Positions 1 through 8,315 are shown, counted from the first letter of the stretch. The stretch is 64,000 nt of DNA from Bradyrhizobium sacchari (GCF_002068095.1 NZ_LWIG01000008.1:46323-110322); one strand, 5' to 3'. A program made the numbers and translations. The notes: generated by a model not told the origin, from the letters alone.

Positions 1-57
1 CCCGCCGCCGGCGAGGACGACACGATGATGGCGTGGGCCTGGGACGCGCTTGGATGA
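1..57 (+). CDS. C-terminal end of an unidentified protein (partial)
   Basis: Frame 1 is open from the window edge to a TGA at 55-57 and gives 18 residues ending in AWAWDALG. Nothing identifies the family. A hairpin about 85 bp downstream, and the gene on the opposite strand ending at 284, fit the 3' end of a plus-strand gene that starts outside the window. A short open stretch at an edge is weak evidence. Confidence 0.3.
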   Translation, partial: PAAGEDDTMMAWAWDALG

Positions 58-141
58 GCAAGAAGCCAGATGGCAGATAGAACGAACGCGATTCGGAAGA
101 ACGCGCGCATGATGCTCACTCGCTGTCGACAGTCGTCTCTT

Positions 142-164
142 TCACCCGCCTCCTTGGCGGGTGA
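142..164. terminator. Strong hairpin between convergent genes, possible terminator
   Basis: A perfect 9-bp stem (TCACCCGCC at 142-150 with GGCGGGTGA at 156-164) closes a 5-nt loop. It lies between the end of the partial plus-strand gene (57) and the end of the minus-strand nickel permease (284). There is no T-tract on either side, so intrinsic termination is uncertain. Confidence 0.35.
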
Positions 165-283
165 TCTCTACCGGACGCTATGTTGGCGCGAGTTGGTTGT
201 TCGCAAGAGCGCCAGGAATTCGGATCTGATCGCGGATCGCGGAAAGTCGCCGATTGTTGCCGTTGCGACACACCTGGGTGCGA

Positions 284-1354
284 TCATCCCGGCGCGGCGT
301 CCCTGCTCAGCTCGTCAGAATCGACCATGCGCGGCCGGTCGCTCGGAGCGATACGGCGATAAAGCATGATCGAGACCAGCCATGCGATCGCGAACAGCGC
401 GATCACGGCAAAACCGACATTGACGAGCGAGTCGTTGAGGGCCTCGACCAGCGACCACGGCCCGCCTGACAGGCCGAGCCGGTCCGCGATCAGGCCGAGC
501 GTCTCGATGCCGCCGATCAGCAGCGCGACCGCGACGGAGGCGCCGGTGATGGTGAGGTTGTACCAGAGCTTGCGCTGGGGATCGACGAAGGCCCAGCGAT
601 AGGCGCTCACCATCAGCGCGGAATCGGCCGTGTCGACCAGCGCCATGCCAGCGGCGAACAGCGCGGGAAAAACCAGCACGTGCGCAAGCGAGACGCCACG
701 CGCGGCTTCGCTGGCGGAGATGCCGAGCAGGCCGATCTCGGTCGCGGTGTCGAAGCCGAGACCGAACAGCAGCCCCAGCGGATACATGTGCCAGGATTTT
801 GCGACGAGACGGAACATCGGGCCGAGCAATCGCGCCATGAAGCCGCGGGCGGCGAGCAGCTGTTCGAGCTGCGCGGCGTCATGGATGCCCCGCTCGCGCA
901 GCTCGCGCAGGGTCCGCCACAGGCCGGCGAAGATGACGAGATTGATCGCCGCGATCACCAGCAAGAACAGCGCCGAGACCGAAGTGCCGATCAGGGAGCC
1001 GATCTCCGTCAGCAGGCTGTCGCCGCCGAGGCTCACGACACCGAGCGCAAGCAGCATGGTCGCGACCAGGACCACCGTGGAGTGTCCGAGCGCGAAATAG
1101 AGACCGGCGCTGCGCGGCGCATCGCCCGCCTGCATCAGCTTGCGCACGACATTGTCGATCGCGGCGATGTGGTCGGCATCGACGGCATGGCGCAGGCCGA
1201 ACACCCAGGCCAGCAGCGCGGTCGCCATCACTGTCGGCCGATCGCCGAACGCTGCGAAGGCGAAGGCCCATGCGGCGAGATTGGCGGCAATCAGCCCGCC
1301 GAACAGCACGCCGGGCTCGAACGCCTGCCCTTCGACATCACCAGACCGAACCAC
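284..1354 (-). CDS. hoxN: NiCoT-family nickel/cobalt permease (HoxN/HupN/NixA type)
   Basis: This is an inner-membrane secondary transporter that imports Ni2+ (possibly Co2+) for hydrogenase or urease. The protein has many hydrophobic segments. It carries the family signature RHAVDADHIAAIDN near residues 55-68, containing the HX4DH metal motif, then LGHSTVV and LGFDTATEIGLL further on. The frame is open up to an ATG at 1393, but that ATG lies inside a NikR-type operator (1368-1395). I therefore prefer the GTG at 1354, which has GGAGAG five bases upstream and gives 356 residues, normal for the family. It is transcribed alone. Regulation by NikR with nickel is inferred from the operator; no nikR gene is in the window. 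Family assignment is firm; metal preference is not readable. Confidence 0.93.
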   Translation of the reverse strand: MVRSGDVEGQAFEPGVLFGGLIAANLAAWAFAFAAFGDRPTVMATALLAWVFGLRHAVDADHIAAIDNVVRKLMQAGDAPRSAGLYFALGHSTVVLVATMLLALGVVSLGGDSLLTEIGSLIGTSVSALFLLVIAAINLVIFAGLWRTLRELRERGIHDAAQLEQLLAARGFMARLLGPMFRLVAKSWHMYPLGLLFGLGFDTATEIGLLGISASEAARGVSLAHVLVFPALFAAGMALVDTADSALMVSAYRWAFVDPQRKLWYNLTITGASVAVALLIGGIETLGLIADRLGLSGGPWSLVEALNDSLVNVGFAVIALFAIAWLVSIMLYRRIAPSDRPRMVDSDELSRDAAPG

Positions 1355-1367
1355 GCCATCTCTCCGA

Positions 1368-1395
1368 GTATGATCTTTATACATATCCATCATAC
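1368..1395 (-). promoter_or_regulatory. NikR-type operator at the nickel permease promoter
   Basis: GTATGA at 1368-1373 and TCATAC at 1390-1395 are separated by exactly 16 bp. This is the E. coli NikR operator architecture GTATGA-N16-TCATAC with no mismatch, and the dyad extends by one more base pair on each side. On the minus strand a TATAAA element (1376-1381) lies inside it and TTGCCA (1396-1401) abuts it. A bound repressor would therefore cover the promoter of the permease gene starting at 1354. Confidence 0.8.
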
Positions 1396-1535
1396 TGGCA
1401 AGGGCCGGGCCATGTTCGGGCGACGCAGCCGATGGTCCGGGAACGCGCAGCTCGTGGACAGGTCAGATGCCAGTTCCCTCTCGCCGAAAGGTCTATCGCA
1501 TACGAAGAAGAGAGGCGGATAGCTCGCCCGCAGCG

Positions 1536-1631
1536 CATCTTCGAGACGCCGGCCGATGGCGGGCCCTCAGGATGAGGGCGGAGTGCGCGGCAGCAATATC
1601 AACGGGCCCAATTCCGCTTGGCCTCATCCTC
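1536..1631. repeat. Decayed REP-like palindromic repeat
   Basis: The arm at 1536-1577 (CATCTTCGAGACGCC through CTCAGGATGAGG) and a partial opposite arm CCTCATCCTC near 1622-1631 resemble the short palindromic intergenic repeats common in Bradyrhizobium. It fills part of the 1394-1750 gene-free gap, in which I see nothing else apart from the upstream region of the nickel permease. Confidence 0.45.
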
Positions 1632-1750
1632 TATCGCCATTTCGCCGCAGGGCATCCCTTTGACTCCACGACGTCAGGCATCCCAAGCTAGAGTGCACGT
1701 AACTTGCATGCCGGGGACGACTTTTTCTTTGTGAAGGCGGAGGTCATCTG

Positions 1751-3538
1751 ATGAACGAGAACGAGATCCGGGGTCTGATCGCGGAGGTAAAGCAAGGCAC
1801 GCTGTCGCGACGCTCGTTCATCCGGACCATGGCTGCGGTCGGGATCGCAGCGCCGGTCGCAAGCCAGATCCTGCTCTGGAACGACGTGGCGATGGCGGAC
1901 GCCACGCTCAAATACAAGCCGACCAAGGCCGGCGGCGGCGGCCCGCTCAAGATCCTGATCTGGCAGGCGCCGACGCTGCTCAACCCGCATTTCGCGATCG
2001 GCACCAAGGACCAGGTCGCCTCGCGCATCTTCTTCGAGCCGCTTGCCGGCTGGGACAAGGAGGGCAACCTCATCCCGTGCCTTGCCGCCGAGGTCCCGAC
2101 CAAGTCGAATGGCGGCCTGTCGCCTGACGGCACCAGCGTGACCTGGAAGCTGAAGCAGGGCGTGAGATGGCATGACGGCAAGCCCTTCACCGCCGACGAC
2201 GTCGTCTTCACCTGGCAATACGCCGCCGATCTTGCGACGGCGGCGTACACCACCGGGTCCTACCAGAACATCACCGTCGAGAAGATCGACGACTACACCG
2301 TCAAGGTGATCTTCAAGGCCCCGACCCCGTTCTGGGCCGACCCCTTTGTCGGCGCGGTCGGCCAGATCCTGCCAAAGCATCATTTCGGCGACTATGTCGG
2401 CGCGAAGTCGCGCGAGGCGCCGGGCAACCTCAAGCCGGTCGGCACTGGGCCGTACAAATTCGTCGAGTTCAAACCGGGCGACCTGCTCACGGCCGAGCGC
2501 AACCCCGACTACCACGTCAAGAACCAGCCGCATTTCGACACGCTCGAGGTGAAGGGCGGCGGCGATGCGGTCTCGGCGGCGCGCGCCGTGCTGCAAACCG
2601 CCGAATACGACTATGCCTGGAACCTCCTGGTCGAGGACGAGGTCCTCAAGCGCATGGAAGCCAGCGGCAAAGGCAAGGTGGAGTTCACGCTGTCCGGCGG
2701 CGTCGAGTTCATCATCCTCAACACCACCGATCCGTGGACCGAGGTCGACGGCGAGCGGTCCAGCGTCAAGTCCAGGCACCCGACGCTATCCGACCCCGCC
2801 GTTCGCCAGGCCTTCAACCTGTTGGTCGATCGCGAGGCGATCCAGAAATTCATCTACGGCCGCGCCGCCGTCGCAACCGCGAGCTTCGTCAACCAGCCCA
2901 GCCAGTTCAAGTCGAGCAAGCTCAAATATGAGTTCGACATCGACAAGGCGAGCAGGATCCTGGAGGCGGCCGGCTGGAAGATGGGCGCGGACGGCATCCG
3001 CGAGAAGGACGGCAAGAAGCTCAAATACGTCTTTCAGACCTCGATCAACGCCCCGCGCCAGAAAACGCAGGCCATCATCAAGCAGGCCTGCCAGAAGGCC
3101 GGCATCGACATCGAGCTCAAATCGGTCACCGGATCGGTGTTCTTCTCCTCGGATGTCGGCAACCCCGACACCTACTCCAAGCTCTATGCCGACATGGAGA
3201 TGTACAACACGACGCAGCCGCAGCCCGATCCGGAGCGCTTCCTGAACCAGTGCGTGTCCTGGGAGATCGCCAACAAGGACAACAAATGGCTCGGCCGCAA
3301 CGTCTCGCGCTGGTCCGACCCCGAAGCCGACGCAGCCTACAAGGCCGCGCAGAAGGAGCTCGACCCGGTCAAGCGCGCCGCGCTGCTGATCAGGGTCAAC
3401 GAGATCTTCTGCGAGGCCAACGTGCTGGTGCCGCTGCTCTCGCGCAACATCGTCGGCGGCTCCGTCAACAGCCTCATGACCGACATCTCGGGCTGGGAAG
3501 TCACGACGTGGAATCTGGGGAGCTGGTATCGGGTCTGA
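1751..3538 (+). CDS. Family 5 extracellular substrate-binding protein, Tat-exported (peptide-type ABC transporter)
   Basis: This is the 595-residue periplasmic binding component of an ABC importer of the DppA/OppA/NikA class (SBP_bac_5). The N-terminus carries a twin-arginine signal, SRRSFIR around residues 19-25, followed by a hydrophobic stretch ending ...VAMADA. Family landmarks include KLKQGVRWHDGKPFTADDVVFTW and PVGTGPYKF, then the LSDPAVRQAFNLLVDREAI block. ATG 1751 has GGAGG seven bases upstream. No permease or ATPase gene follows: the next 350 bp are non-coding and the next gene is on the other strand. It is therefore an orphan binding protein that must use a transporter encoded elsewhere. 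The substrate is unknown; nearness to the nickel permease does not show that it binds nickel. Confidence 0.9.
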   Translation: MNENEIRGLIAEVKQGTLSRRSFIRTMAAVGIAAPVASQILLWNDVAMADATLKYKPTKAGGGGPLKILIWQAPTLLNPHFAIGTKDQVASRIFFEPLAGWDKEGNLIPCLAAEVPTKSNGGLSPDGTSVTWKLKQGVRWHDGKPFTADDVVFTWQYAADLATAAYTTGSYQNITVEKIDDYTVKVIFKAPTPFWADPFVGAVGQILPKHHFGDYVGAKSREAPGNLKPVGTGPYKFVEFKPGDLLTAERNPDYHVKNQPHFDTLEVKGGGDAVSAARAVLQTAEYDYAWNLLVEDEVLKRMEASGKGKVEFTLSGGVEFIILNTTDPWTEVDGERSSVKSRHPTLSDPAVRQAFNLLVDREAIQKFIYGRAAVATASFVNQPSQFKSSKLKYEFDIDKASRILEAAGWKMGADGIREKDGKKLKYVFQTSINAPRQKTQAIIKQACQKAGIDIELKSVTGSVFFSSDVGNPDTYSKLYADMEMYNTTQPQPDPERFLNQCVSWEIANKDNKWLGRNVSRWSDPEADAAYKAAQKELDPVKRAALLIRVNEIFCEANVLVPLLSRNIVGGSVNSLMTDISGWEVTTWNLGSWYRV

Positions 3539-3832
3539 GGGAGAGTGCCGTAGCGCGGCGAACGCTTCCTTATCCGTGTCATTGAGGCTCTGTCATCCCC
3601 GCGCAACGGCGAAGCCGTTGTCGCTGGAGGTGCGAGGCATGGTACGCGGCGCGTCCGGGGGAGCCTCGAAGGATACACGGCCGAGATGCAGCCGGCGAAG
3701 GGTCCAGCCCCACTGTGAAGCAGGTCACAGCAAGATCAAGTGTTTCCCCCTACAAAGACCGGGCATGGCCGCAAACAAGGTAACGGCGGTACGCACGAGA
3801 CTGTGGAGTGATCGACAGCTATGGACTATTCG
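3539..3832. other. Gene-free interval with small inverted repeats
   Basis: No supportable gene lies between the binding-protein stop and the DUF2934 gene. The stretch holds a perfect 7-bp hairpin (CAACGGC at 3604-3610 with GCCGTTG at 3614-3620) and, near 3661-3690, a GAGCCTCGAAGGATACACGG stretch reminiscent of genus-typical intergenic repeats. An unannotated small RNA ending at the hairpin near 3833-3862 is possible but unsupported. Confidence 0.4.
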
Positions 3833-3866
3833 AAGCCGCCAGCGTGAAGAACCCGGCGGCTTTCTT
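3833..3866 (+). terminator. Candidate intrinsic terminator
   Basis: AAGCCGCC (3833-3840) pairs with GGCGGCTT (3855-3862) across a 14-nt loop, followed by a pyrimidine-rich TTCTTCTC tail. The long loop and mixed tail make it a weak terminator. It sits about 300 bp after the binding-protein stop. Confidence 0.35.
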
Positions 3867-3892
3867 CTCGCATGCGGCAGCTGTCGCTCCGG

Positions 3893-4168
3893 TCAGGCGC
3901 CCGGACCCTTCCTCTCCTCGCGCTCTGCCTCGATCTGCCGCTCGGCTTCGAGCCAGAAGTCCAGGTCATGATCGGCCGGTCGGCCGGCCTGCTCCCAAAG
4001 CTCGTACGCACGCGTCCGCACCTCGCCGCGCCGCATCATGCGAAGGAGCTTTCGCTTCAGCTCCTCGGCGAAGCTTCTGAAGCGCTGTCCCGTGGGCTCG
4101 TCCTTGACGAGCGCGGCCGCTCGCGTTGCGAATTCGATCTGGCGCTCGATATTCTGCCGCTCGTCCAC
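3893..4168 (-). CDS. DUF2934-domain protein
   Basis: The C-terminal half, RAYELWEQAGRPADHDLDFW followed by LEAERQIEAE, is the DUF2934 pattern (R-A-x-E-L-W-E-x-x-G-R-P, then D-x-x-x-W-L-x-A-E), a small helical domain of unknown function. The N-terminal half, ERQIEFATRAAALVKDEPTG and on, is charged and probably helical, with no signal peptide. The frame is open upstream to a TTG at 4237 with no convincing ribosome site. I place the start at GTG 4168, just before DERQNIERQ, giving 91 residues; GTG 4177 is equally possible. A second, smaller DUF2934 gene lies immediately upstream on the same strand. Confidence 0.75.
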   Translation of the reverse strand: MDERQNIERQIEFATRAAALVKDEPTGQRFRSFAEELKRKLLRMMRRGEVRTRAYELWEQAGRPADHDLDFWLEAERQIEAEREERKGPGA

Positions 4169-4263
4169 TGCGAACACTGCCGTAGAACAGGTTGCTTTAG
4201 GCCTCGTGCCGTTCAGACACAGAATTCCTTCCGGCAAGTTCTGTTCCTAAAGATGTAGTTCGG

Positions 4264-4425
4264 TCACAGAGTATCCGGCGTCCGCTGCGTGTTGGACTTG
4301 TCCTCGTTGCGCAGCTCCTGCTCGGCCGCGCGCCAAAACTCCTCTTCGCGGCCTTCGGGCTTGCCGGCCTGCTCCCACAAGCGGTGCGCGCGTTCTCTGA
4401 TCTCTTGCTCGGTCGGCTCGGACAA
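4264..4425 (-). CDS. Small DUF2934 protein, 53 residues, TTG start
   Basis: The reading MSEPTEQEIRERAHRLWEQ, then AGKPEGREEEFWRAAEQEL, is a clean DUF2934 unit that fills almost the whole protein. An ATG two codons upstream (4431) directly touches a GAGGAG ribosome site. TTG 4425 lies six bases beyond that site, so TTG is the better start. The gene is paralogous to the DUF2934 gene about 95 bp downstream on the same strand. Function is unknown in the family. Confidence 0.75.
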   Translation of the reverse strand: MSEPTEQEIRERAHRLWEQAGKPEGREEEFWRAAEQELRNEDKSNTQRTPDTL

Positions 4426-4650
4426 TTGCATCTCCTCGGATGGGAAGCACGGCCCGACCTGGGGGGTATGGGGGCTTGGAGGCGGGCCGTGCAGGCCAGC
4501 GATCGGCGGCGACGCTGGCCCGCGGATTCAAGCCTTGACGGTTCGCAAGAGTTCCTAGTCTGGGCGCAGACCGGCGCGCGCCAGCCCGACGCACTGCCCC
4601 GCGCAACTCGTTCCTGGCGAGCGCGGGCAGCCGATCAACGAATCCATCGA

Positions 4651-4863
4651 TCAATAACGTGCGATGCTGCCGGCGACGAGCCTGCAGAAGCTGAGAGTGA
4701 CGCGGCCATAGAAGACGCCTGATCCCGGCTCCGAAGATGCGAAACGATAGGAGGCCCCGAGACCGCGGGCAATCTCGAACACTCCCATGATTTCGTGGTG
4801 CACTACCGCCGAGTGGATGCCGAGCAGCGACAGCAACAGGGCCTGAATGCCGAGGCTGCTCAT
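4651..4863 (-). CDS. Possible small protein translationally coupled to the AraC gene
   Basis: An ATG at 4863 overlaps the AraC stop by four bases (ATGA) and opens 70 codons. The N-terminus, SSLGIQALLLSLLGIHSAVV, is hydrophobic enough for a single membrane segment. The rest has no recognisable domain. The coupling and position argue for a gene, while lack of a known family and the high-GC tendency to long spurious frames argue against it. Confidence 0.3.
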   Translation of the reverse strand: MSSLGIQALLLSLLGIHSAVVHHEIMGVFEIARGLGASYRFASSEPGSGVFYGRVTLSFCRLVAGSIARY

Positions 4864-5714
4864 GACGGCCTCGCTTCGGGGCGCGGCAGCGGCAGAAACT
4901 GCGCGCGATGGGCGCTTCTCCATTGATATGGCGTATCGCCGACGAAGCGCTTGAACACCGTCGTAAAATGAGCCTGCGTCTGGAACCCGACGGTCAAGGC
5001 GATGTCGACGAGCGAGACGTCGGCCCGCTGCAGCAATTCCTGAGCTCGCTCGATCCGCCGCTTCAGCAAATAGTCGTGCGGCCGCATGCCGACGGCCGCC
5101 CGGAACTGCGCGGCGAAGTGCATCCGGCTGAGGCCGGCAACGGCGGCCAGATGCTGCAGGGTGACCTTCGCATCCAGATTGTCGTCGATGTATTGCATGA
5201 CGCGCTTGAGGCGCCATTTCTGCAGCGACCGCACGGTCCGGCAGGCCTGCCCTTCGTGGTCGTCCTTGGCCGGCTCGGACTGGCTTCGTCCAACCACCGT
5301 CTGCGCGCTTGCTTGGCGGGTCAGAATCGCCAGACGCAGCGCGTCGACAAGGATGGCGGAATGGGGATGGTGCATGGCCTTGGTGGCCGCAAGTGCATCC
5401 GAGAGGCGCCGCATCACGGGGTCCGTGGCCTCCTCGGCACCCGTCTCCCGATCGGAGTCAGCGGACGCGCGCGCAAGACGTTTCGCGGACACCCTGAAAC
5501 CCGGCTTGCCGTCGGCAGATCCTTGCACGTCCGGCGCAGGCGGCTCGATCGCCAGCGCAACATCCAGATGCACGAGGGAGAGCGTCATCGCCTCCTCGCC
5601 GGAGCGCGGCAATCGTCGCGATGGCCGCAACTGCGGGCCGTCGACCGACGAAACGTCGATTGCGGCGGCGACATGATCCTTGGCGATTTGCGGGTATGAC
5701 ATCTGCAGCGACAT
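4860..5714 (-). CDS. AraC-family transcriptional regulator (paralog 1)
   Basis: The protein has 284 residues. The C-terminal 105 residues form the two helix-turn-helix motifs of AraC/XylS: WRLKRVMQYIDDN, LSRMHFAAQFRAAVGMRPHD, YLLKRRIERAQELLQ and VDIALTVGFQTQAHFTTVFK. The N-terminal half matches no sensor domain I recognise, but it shares a block (DPV-x3-LS-x-AL, then ALRLA) with the regulator at 50052-50939. Start ATG 5714 has AAGGAGG eight bases upstream; the frame is open further up but without a site. It is divergent from the kinase gene at 6100, across a gap holding a 16-bp palindrome. Its ligand and targets are unknown. Confidence 0.88.
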   Translation of the reverse strand: MSLQMSYPQIAKDHVAAAIDVSSVDGPQLRPSRRLPRSGEEAMTLSLVHLDVALAIEPPAPDVQGSADGKPGFRVSAKRLARASADSDRETGAEEATDPVMRRLSDALAATKAMHHPHSAILVDALRLAILTRQASAQTVVGRSQSEPAKDDHEGQACRTVRSLQKWRLKRVMQYIDDNLDAKVTLQHLAAVAGLSRMHFAAQFRAAVGMRPHDYLLKRRIERAQELLQRADVSLVDIALTVGFQTQAHFTTVFKRFVGDTPYQWRSAHRAQFLPLPRPEARPS

Positions 5715-6099
5715 CGTCGAGCCTCCTTGTCCCAGTTCGCAGCGGCAATGCCTGGCCGGCTTGCCCGAATGCGATGGGAGCAGAGTAATTCGGCGATCCG
5801 CGCGCTCCATTCTACGCGCGGGTGCATGGATAAGTTCTGGGGTTAACCGCGTCATACCTAGGTATGATCGCGGCGCAGTCACCGGGCGAAGCGCGAGCGG
5901 CACCCTCGTCTGCATCCGCGGACGCGCGAGCCCGATGGTGCGGCGCACCTGCGGTAGTTTGACGCGCCCGCCCGCGCCGAATTCAACTTTCCCACGAGGT
6001 CTTCCAAGAGAGCACGAAAATCACCTGACCGGATATTGTGGACGCGACGAAATCGCGGCATCAACGCGACTGCAATGAGAAGAAACACCGCCTGCGACA
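5715..6099. promoter_or_regulatory. Divergent regulatory region between the AraC and kinase genes
   Basis: This 385-bp non-coding interval separates the divergent starts at 5714 and 6100. Its outstanding element is the perfect palindrome at 5852-5867, listed separately. No other gene or clear promoter hexamers could be supported. Confidence 0.6.
5852..5867. promoter_or_regulatory. Perfect 16-bp palindrome, candidate operator
   Basis: TCATACCTAGGTATGA is fully self-complementary. It lies 138 bp upstream of the AraC start and 233 bp upstream of the kinase start. Perfect palindromes of this length are expected for dimeric activators or repressors. Candidates are the FixJ-type regulator at 7644 and the AraC protein itself. 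I found no second copy in the window. Confidence 0.6.
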
Positions 6100-7647
6100 A
6101 TGACGAACCTTGATCGGCCCACGGGCTCATCCATGAGCCGCGCGGGCTTGCGGTTCTGGTCCGCCGTCTTCGCCTTTGCGGTCTTCATGGTCGACGTGCT
6201 GACGCCGCTCGAGGGCGCGGTCGCGGTTCTCTATGTCGTCGCGATCCTGCTTGCGGCGAGGACCAACCGGCGCAACGACATCATCGTCGCCGCGACCGGC
6301 TGCATCGTCCTCACCATCAGCGCATATCTGTCATCGCACGGCCTGCAGACGATCGCCTCGCCTGCCCTTCGCGCGCTGGTGAGCCTCGCGGCGATCGGGA
6401 TCACCACCCTGCTGGTGCTGCAGAATCACGCGGCGCACAGCGCGCTGGTGCAGAGCGAGCGGCGATATCGCCGGATGTTCGACGCTAGCCGGATCGGCGT
6501 CGTCGAGGAGGACTGGAGCGGACTGCGGGCGGCGCTGGATTCACTGCAGACCGAAGGGGCGGACTTGCGCGACCATCTGGCACGACACCCCGATTTCGTC
6601 CGGGATGCCCGCCGGCTCACCAGAATCACCGACGTCAATCCGGCCCTGCGGAAGATGGCGGGGGCGAGCGACTCTGCGGCCTTCATCGCGAACGTGGACA
6701 AGCTGCTGGGCGAGAACGATCGCAGTTTCCTCGACGCCCTGGCCGCCTTCGCGCAAGGAGAGCGGTTCCACGAAGGAGAGACGGAGCTCGTGCGGCTCGA
6801 CGGACGCAAGGTACCCGTGCTGTTCACGATCACCTTTCCGCCCGAACCCGACGGGGATCATAACGTGCTCGTCTTCGTCGTCGACATCACCGAGCGCAAG
6901 CAGGCTCAGGATGCGCTGCTCGCGGCGCAAGCCGAGCTCGCCCATGCTGCGCGCGTCGCCACCCTCGGCGAGCTCAGCGCCTCCATCGCGCACGAGGTGA
7001 ACCAGCCGCTGGCGGCGATCGTCACCAGCGGCGAGGCCGGCTTGCGATGGCTGCGGCGCGACGTCCCCGATCTCAAGGAGGTCGCGACGACGATCGGCCA
7101 TGTCGTGGCTCAGGGCCGCCGCGCCAGCGAGATCGTGACCCGCATCAGGACCTTCCTGAAGAAGGTCCCGCCCCAGCAGGACATGCTGCAGATCGACGAA
7201 GTCATCGAGGAGGCAACGGCCCTGGTCGCGCGCGAGCTCGCCAAGGACGACGTCGCCCTCATCGTCGAGGCGCCGCACGACCTGCCGCCGGTTCGCGGCG
7301 ACCGGATTCAGCTGCAACAGGTCCTGGTCAATCTGCTGGTCAATGCCGGCCAAGCCATGTCAGGCCAGCCCGGTTCCCGCACCATCACGCTGCGCGCCGG
7401 CACCGTGGACCGCGAAACCCTTTGGATCACGGTGCAGGACAGTGGCCCGGGTATCCATCCTGACGACCTGCCGCGCCTGTTCGATCCGTTCTTCACGACC
7501 AAGGGCGGCGGGATGGGCATGGGACTTGCGATCTGCCGAACGACGGTGGAAGCTCACGGCGGCCGGTTGTCGGTGGCCAGCACCCCGGGTTCGGGCGCGA
7601 CATTTCACCTGACACTGCCATATAGCCAAGAACACGCCTCGCCATGA
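6100..7647 (+). CDS. Membrane-anchored PAS sensor histidine kinase
   Basis: The 515-residue protein has hydrophobic segments at about 17-52, 60-75 and 90-107. They are followed by a PAS-like region (about 120-265, ending VVDITERKQ) and then the HisKA dimerisation helix with ELSASIAHEVNQPLAAI, phospho-acceptor His298. The HATPase domain shows N-box LLVNAGQAM, G1 DSGPGI and G2 GGGMGMGLAICRTTVEAHGG. The HEVNQPLAAI form is typical of FixL/TodS-like kinases paired with FixJ-type regulators. The gene overlaps its regulator by four bases (ATGA at 7644). A second kinase at 28580 has the same architecture and the same PAS variant (R-x-LR/Q-x-EG-x-x-DL, then HPDF/HPEF). The signal sensed is unknown. 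Confidence 0.93.
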   Translation: MTNLDRPTGSSMSRAGLRFWSAVFAFAVFMVDVLTPLEGAVAVLYVVAILLAARTNRRNDIIVAATGCIVLTISAYLSSHGLQTIASPALRALVSLAAIGITTLLVLQNHAAHSALVQSERRYRRMFDASRIGVVEEDWSGLRAALDSLQTEGADLRDHLARHPDFVRDARRLTRITDVNPALRKMAGASDSAAFIANVDKLLGENDRSFLDALAAFAQGERFHEGETELVRLDGRKVPVLFTITFPPEPDGDHNVLVFVVDITERKQAQDALLAAQAELAHAARVATLGELSASIAHEVNQPLAAIVTSGEAGLRWLRRDVPDLKEVATTIGHVVAQGRRASEIVTRIRTFLKKVPPQQDMLQIDEVIEEATALVARELAKDDVALIVEAPHDLPPVRGDRIQLQQVLVNLLVNAGQAMSGQPGSRTITLRAGTVDRETLWITVQDSGPGIHPDDLPRLFDPFFTTKGGGMGMGLAICRTTVEAHGGRLSVASTPGSGATFHLTLPYSQEHASP

Positions 7648-8315
7648 CACGACCAAACCAGGCCCAACCGCCGGTGCCACCCTCCAGCGCGACCGTCATC
7701 ATCGTCGACGACGATGCCGGGATCCGCGCCTCGCTCGACAGCCTGTTCCGGTCCGTCGGCCTCGAGACGCGGCTGTTCGGCTCGCCGGCCGAACTGCTCG
7801 GCAGCTCGCTGCCCGACGGCCCCGGCTGCATCGTGCTGGATGTTCGTCTCCCGGGCGTGAGCGGCCTCGATCTGCAGGGCCAGCTCGTCCGGCAGGGCAT
7901 CAGCTATCCGATCATCTTCATGACCGGCCATGGCGACATTCCGATGTCGGTGCGCGCCATGAAGGCCGGCGCGGTCGATTTCCTCTCCAAGCCGTTTCGC
8001 GACCAGGACATGCTCGATGCCGTGACGGCCGCGCTGGAGCGCGATGCGCAGCACCGCGCCGAAGCCGCGACCAAGGAGGACATCCGCGCCCAGTACGAGA
8101 CCCTGACGGCGCGCGAGCGCGAGGTGATGGGCCATGTCACCGCCGGCCTGATGAACAAGCAGGTCGCCGCCCTGATCGGCCTCAGCGAGATCACGGTTAA
8201 GATCCACCGCGGGAACGTCATGCGCAAGATGGGGGTCCGGACGCTGGCCGACCTCGTCCGCAAGGCCGAGGCGCTCGGGGTATCCCAAACCCGCGGGACT
8301 ACGGATCACACCTGA
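7644..8315 (+). CDS. FixJ-type two-component response regulator (receiver plus LuxR helix-turn-helix)
   Basis: The 223-residue protein has an N-terminal receiver domain with the acidic pocket VDDD (21-24), phospho-acceptor Asp66 in LDVRLPGVSG, and the conserved lysine in LSKPF near 116. The C-terminal LuxR/GerE domain reads LTAREREVMGHVTAGLMNKQ, then IGLSEITVKIHRGNVMRKM. It is the cognate partner of the kinase whose stop codon it overlaps. Likely targets include the adjacent divergent promoter region and the efflux operon downstream, but this is inferred from position only. Confidence 0.93.
   Translation: MTRPNQAQPPVPPSSATVIIVDDDAGIRASLDSLFRSVGLETRLFGSPAELLGSSLPDGPGCIVLDVRLPGVSGLDLQGQLVRQGISYPIIFMTGHGDIPMSVRAMKAGAVDFLSKPFRDQDMLDAVTAALERDAQHRAEAATKEDIRAQYETLTAREREVMGHVTAGLMNKQVAALIGLSEITVKIHRGNVMRKMGVRTLADLVRKAEALGVSQTRGTTDHT

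Noticed and set aside
1751..3538. Assigning the binding protein to nickel uptake (NikA) because of the neighbouring permease
   Set aside because: Family 5 binding proteins bind many ligands, the gene has its own upstream region without a NikR box, and no nik permease genes follow.
4247..4654. A 135-codon open frame on the minus strand covering the small DUF2934 gene
   Set aside because: Its product is Arg/Ala/Pro-rich with no domain, and the overlapping frame encodes a clean DUF2934 protein with a ribosome site, so this is a shadow frame.
5852..5867. Reading the TCATAC/GTATGA palindrome as a second NikR site
   Set aside because: The half-sites are the NikR words, but in the opposite order and only four bases apart, whereas NikR needs GTATGA-N16-TCATAC. 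The adjacent genes are not nickel-related.
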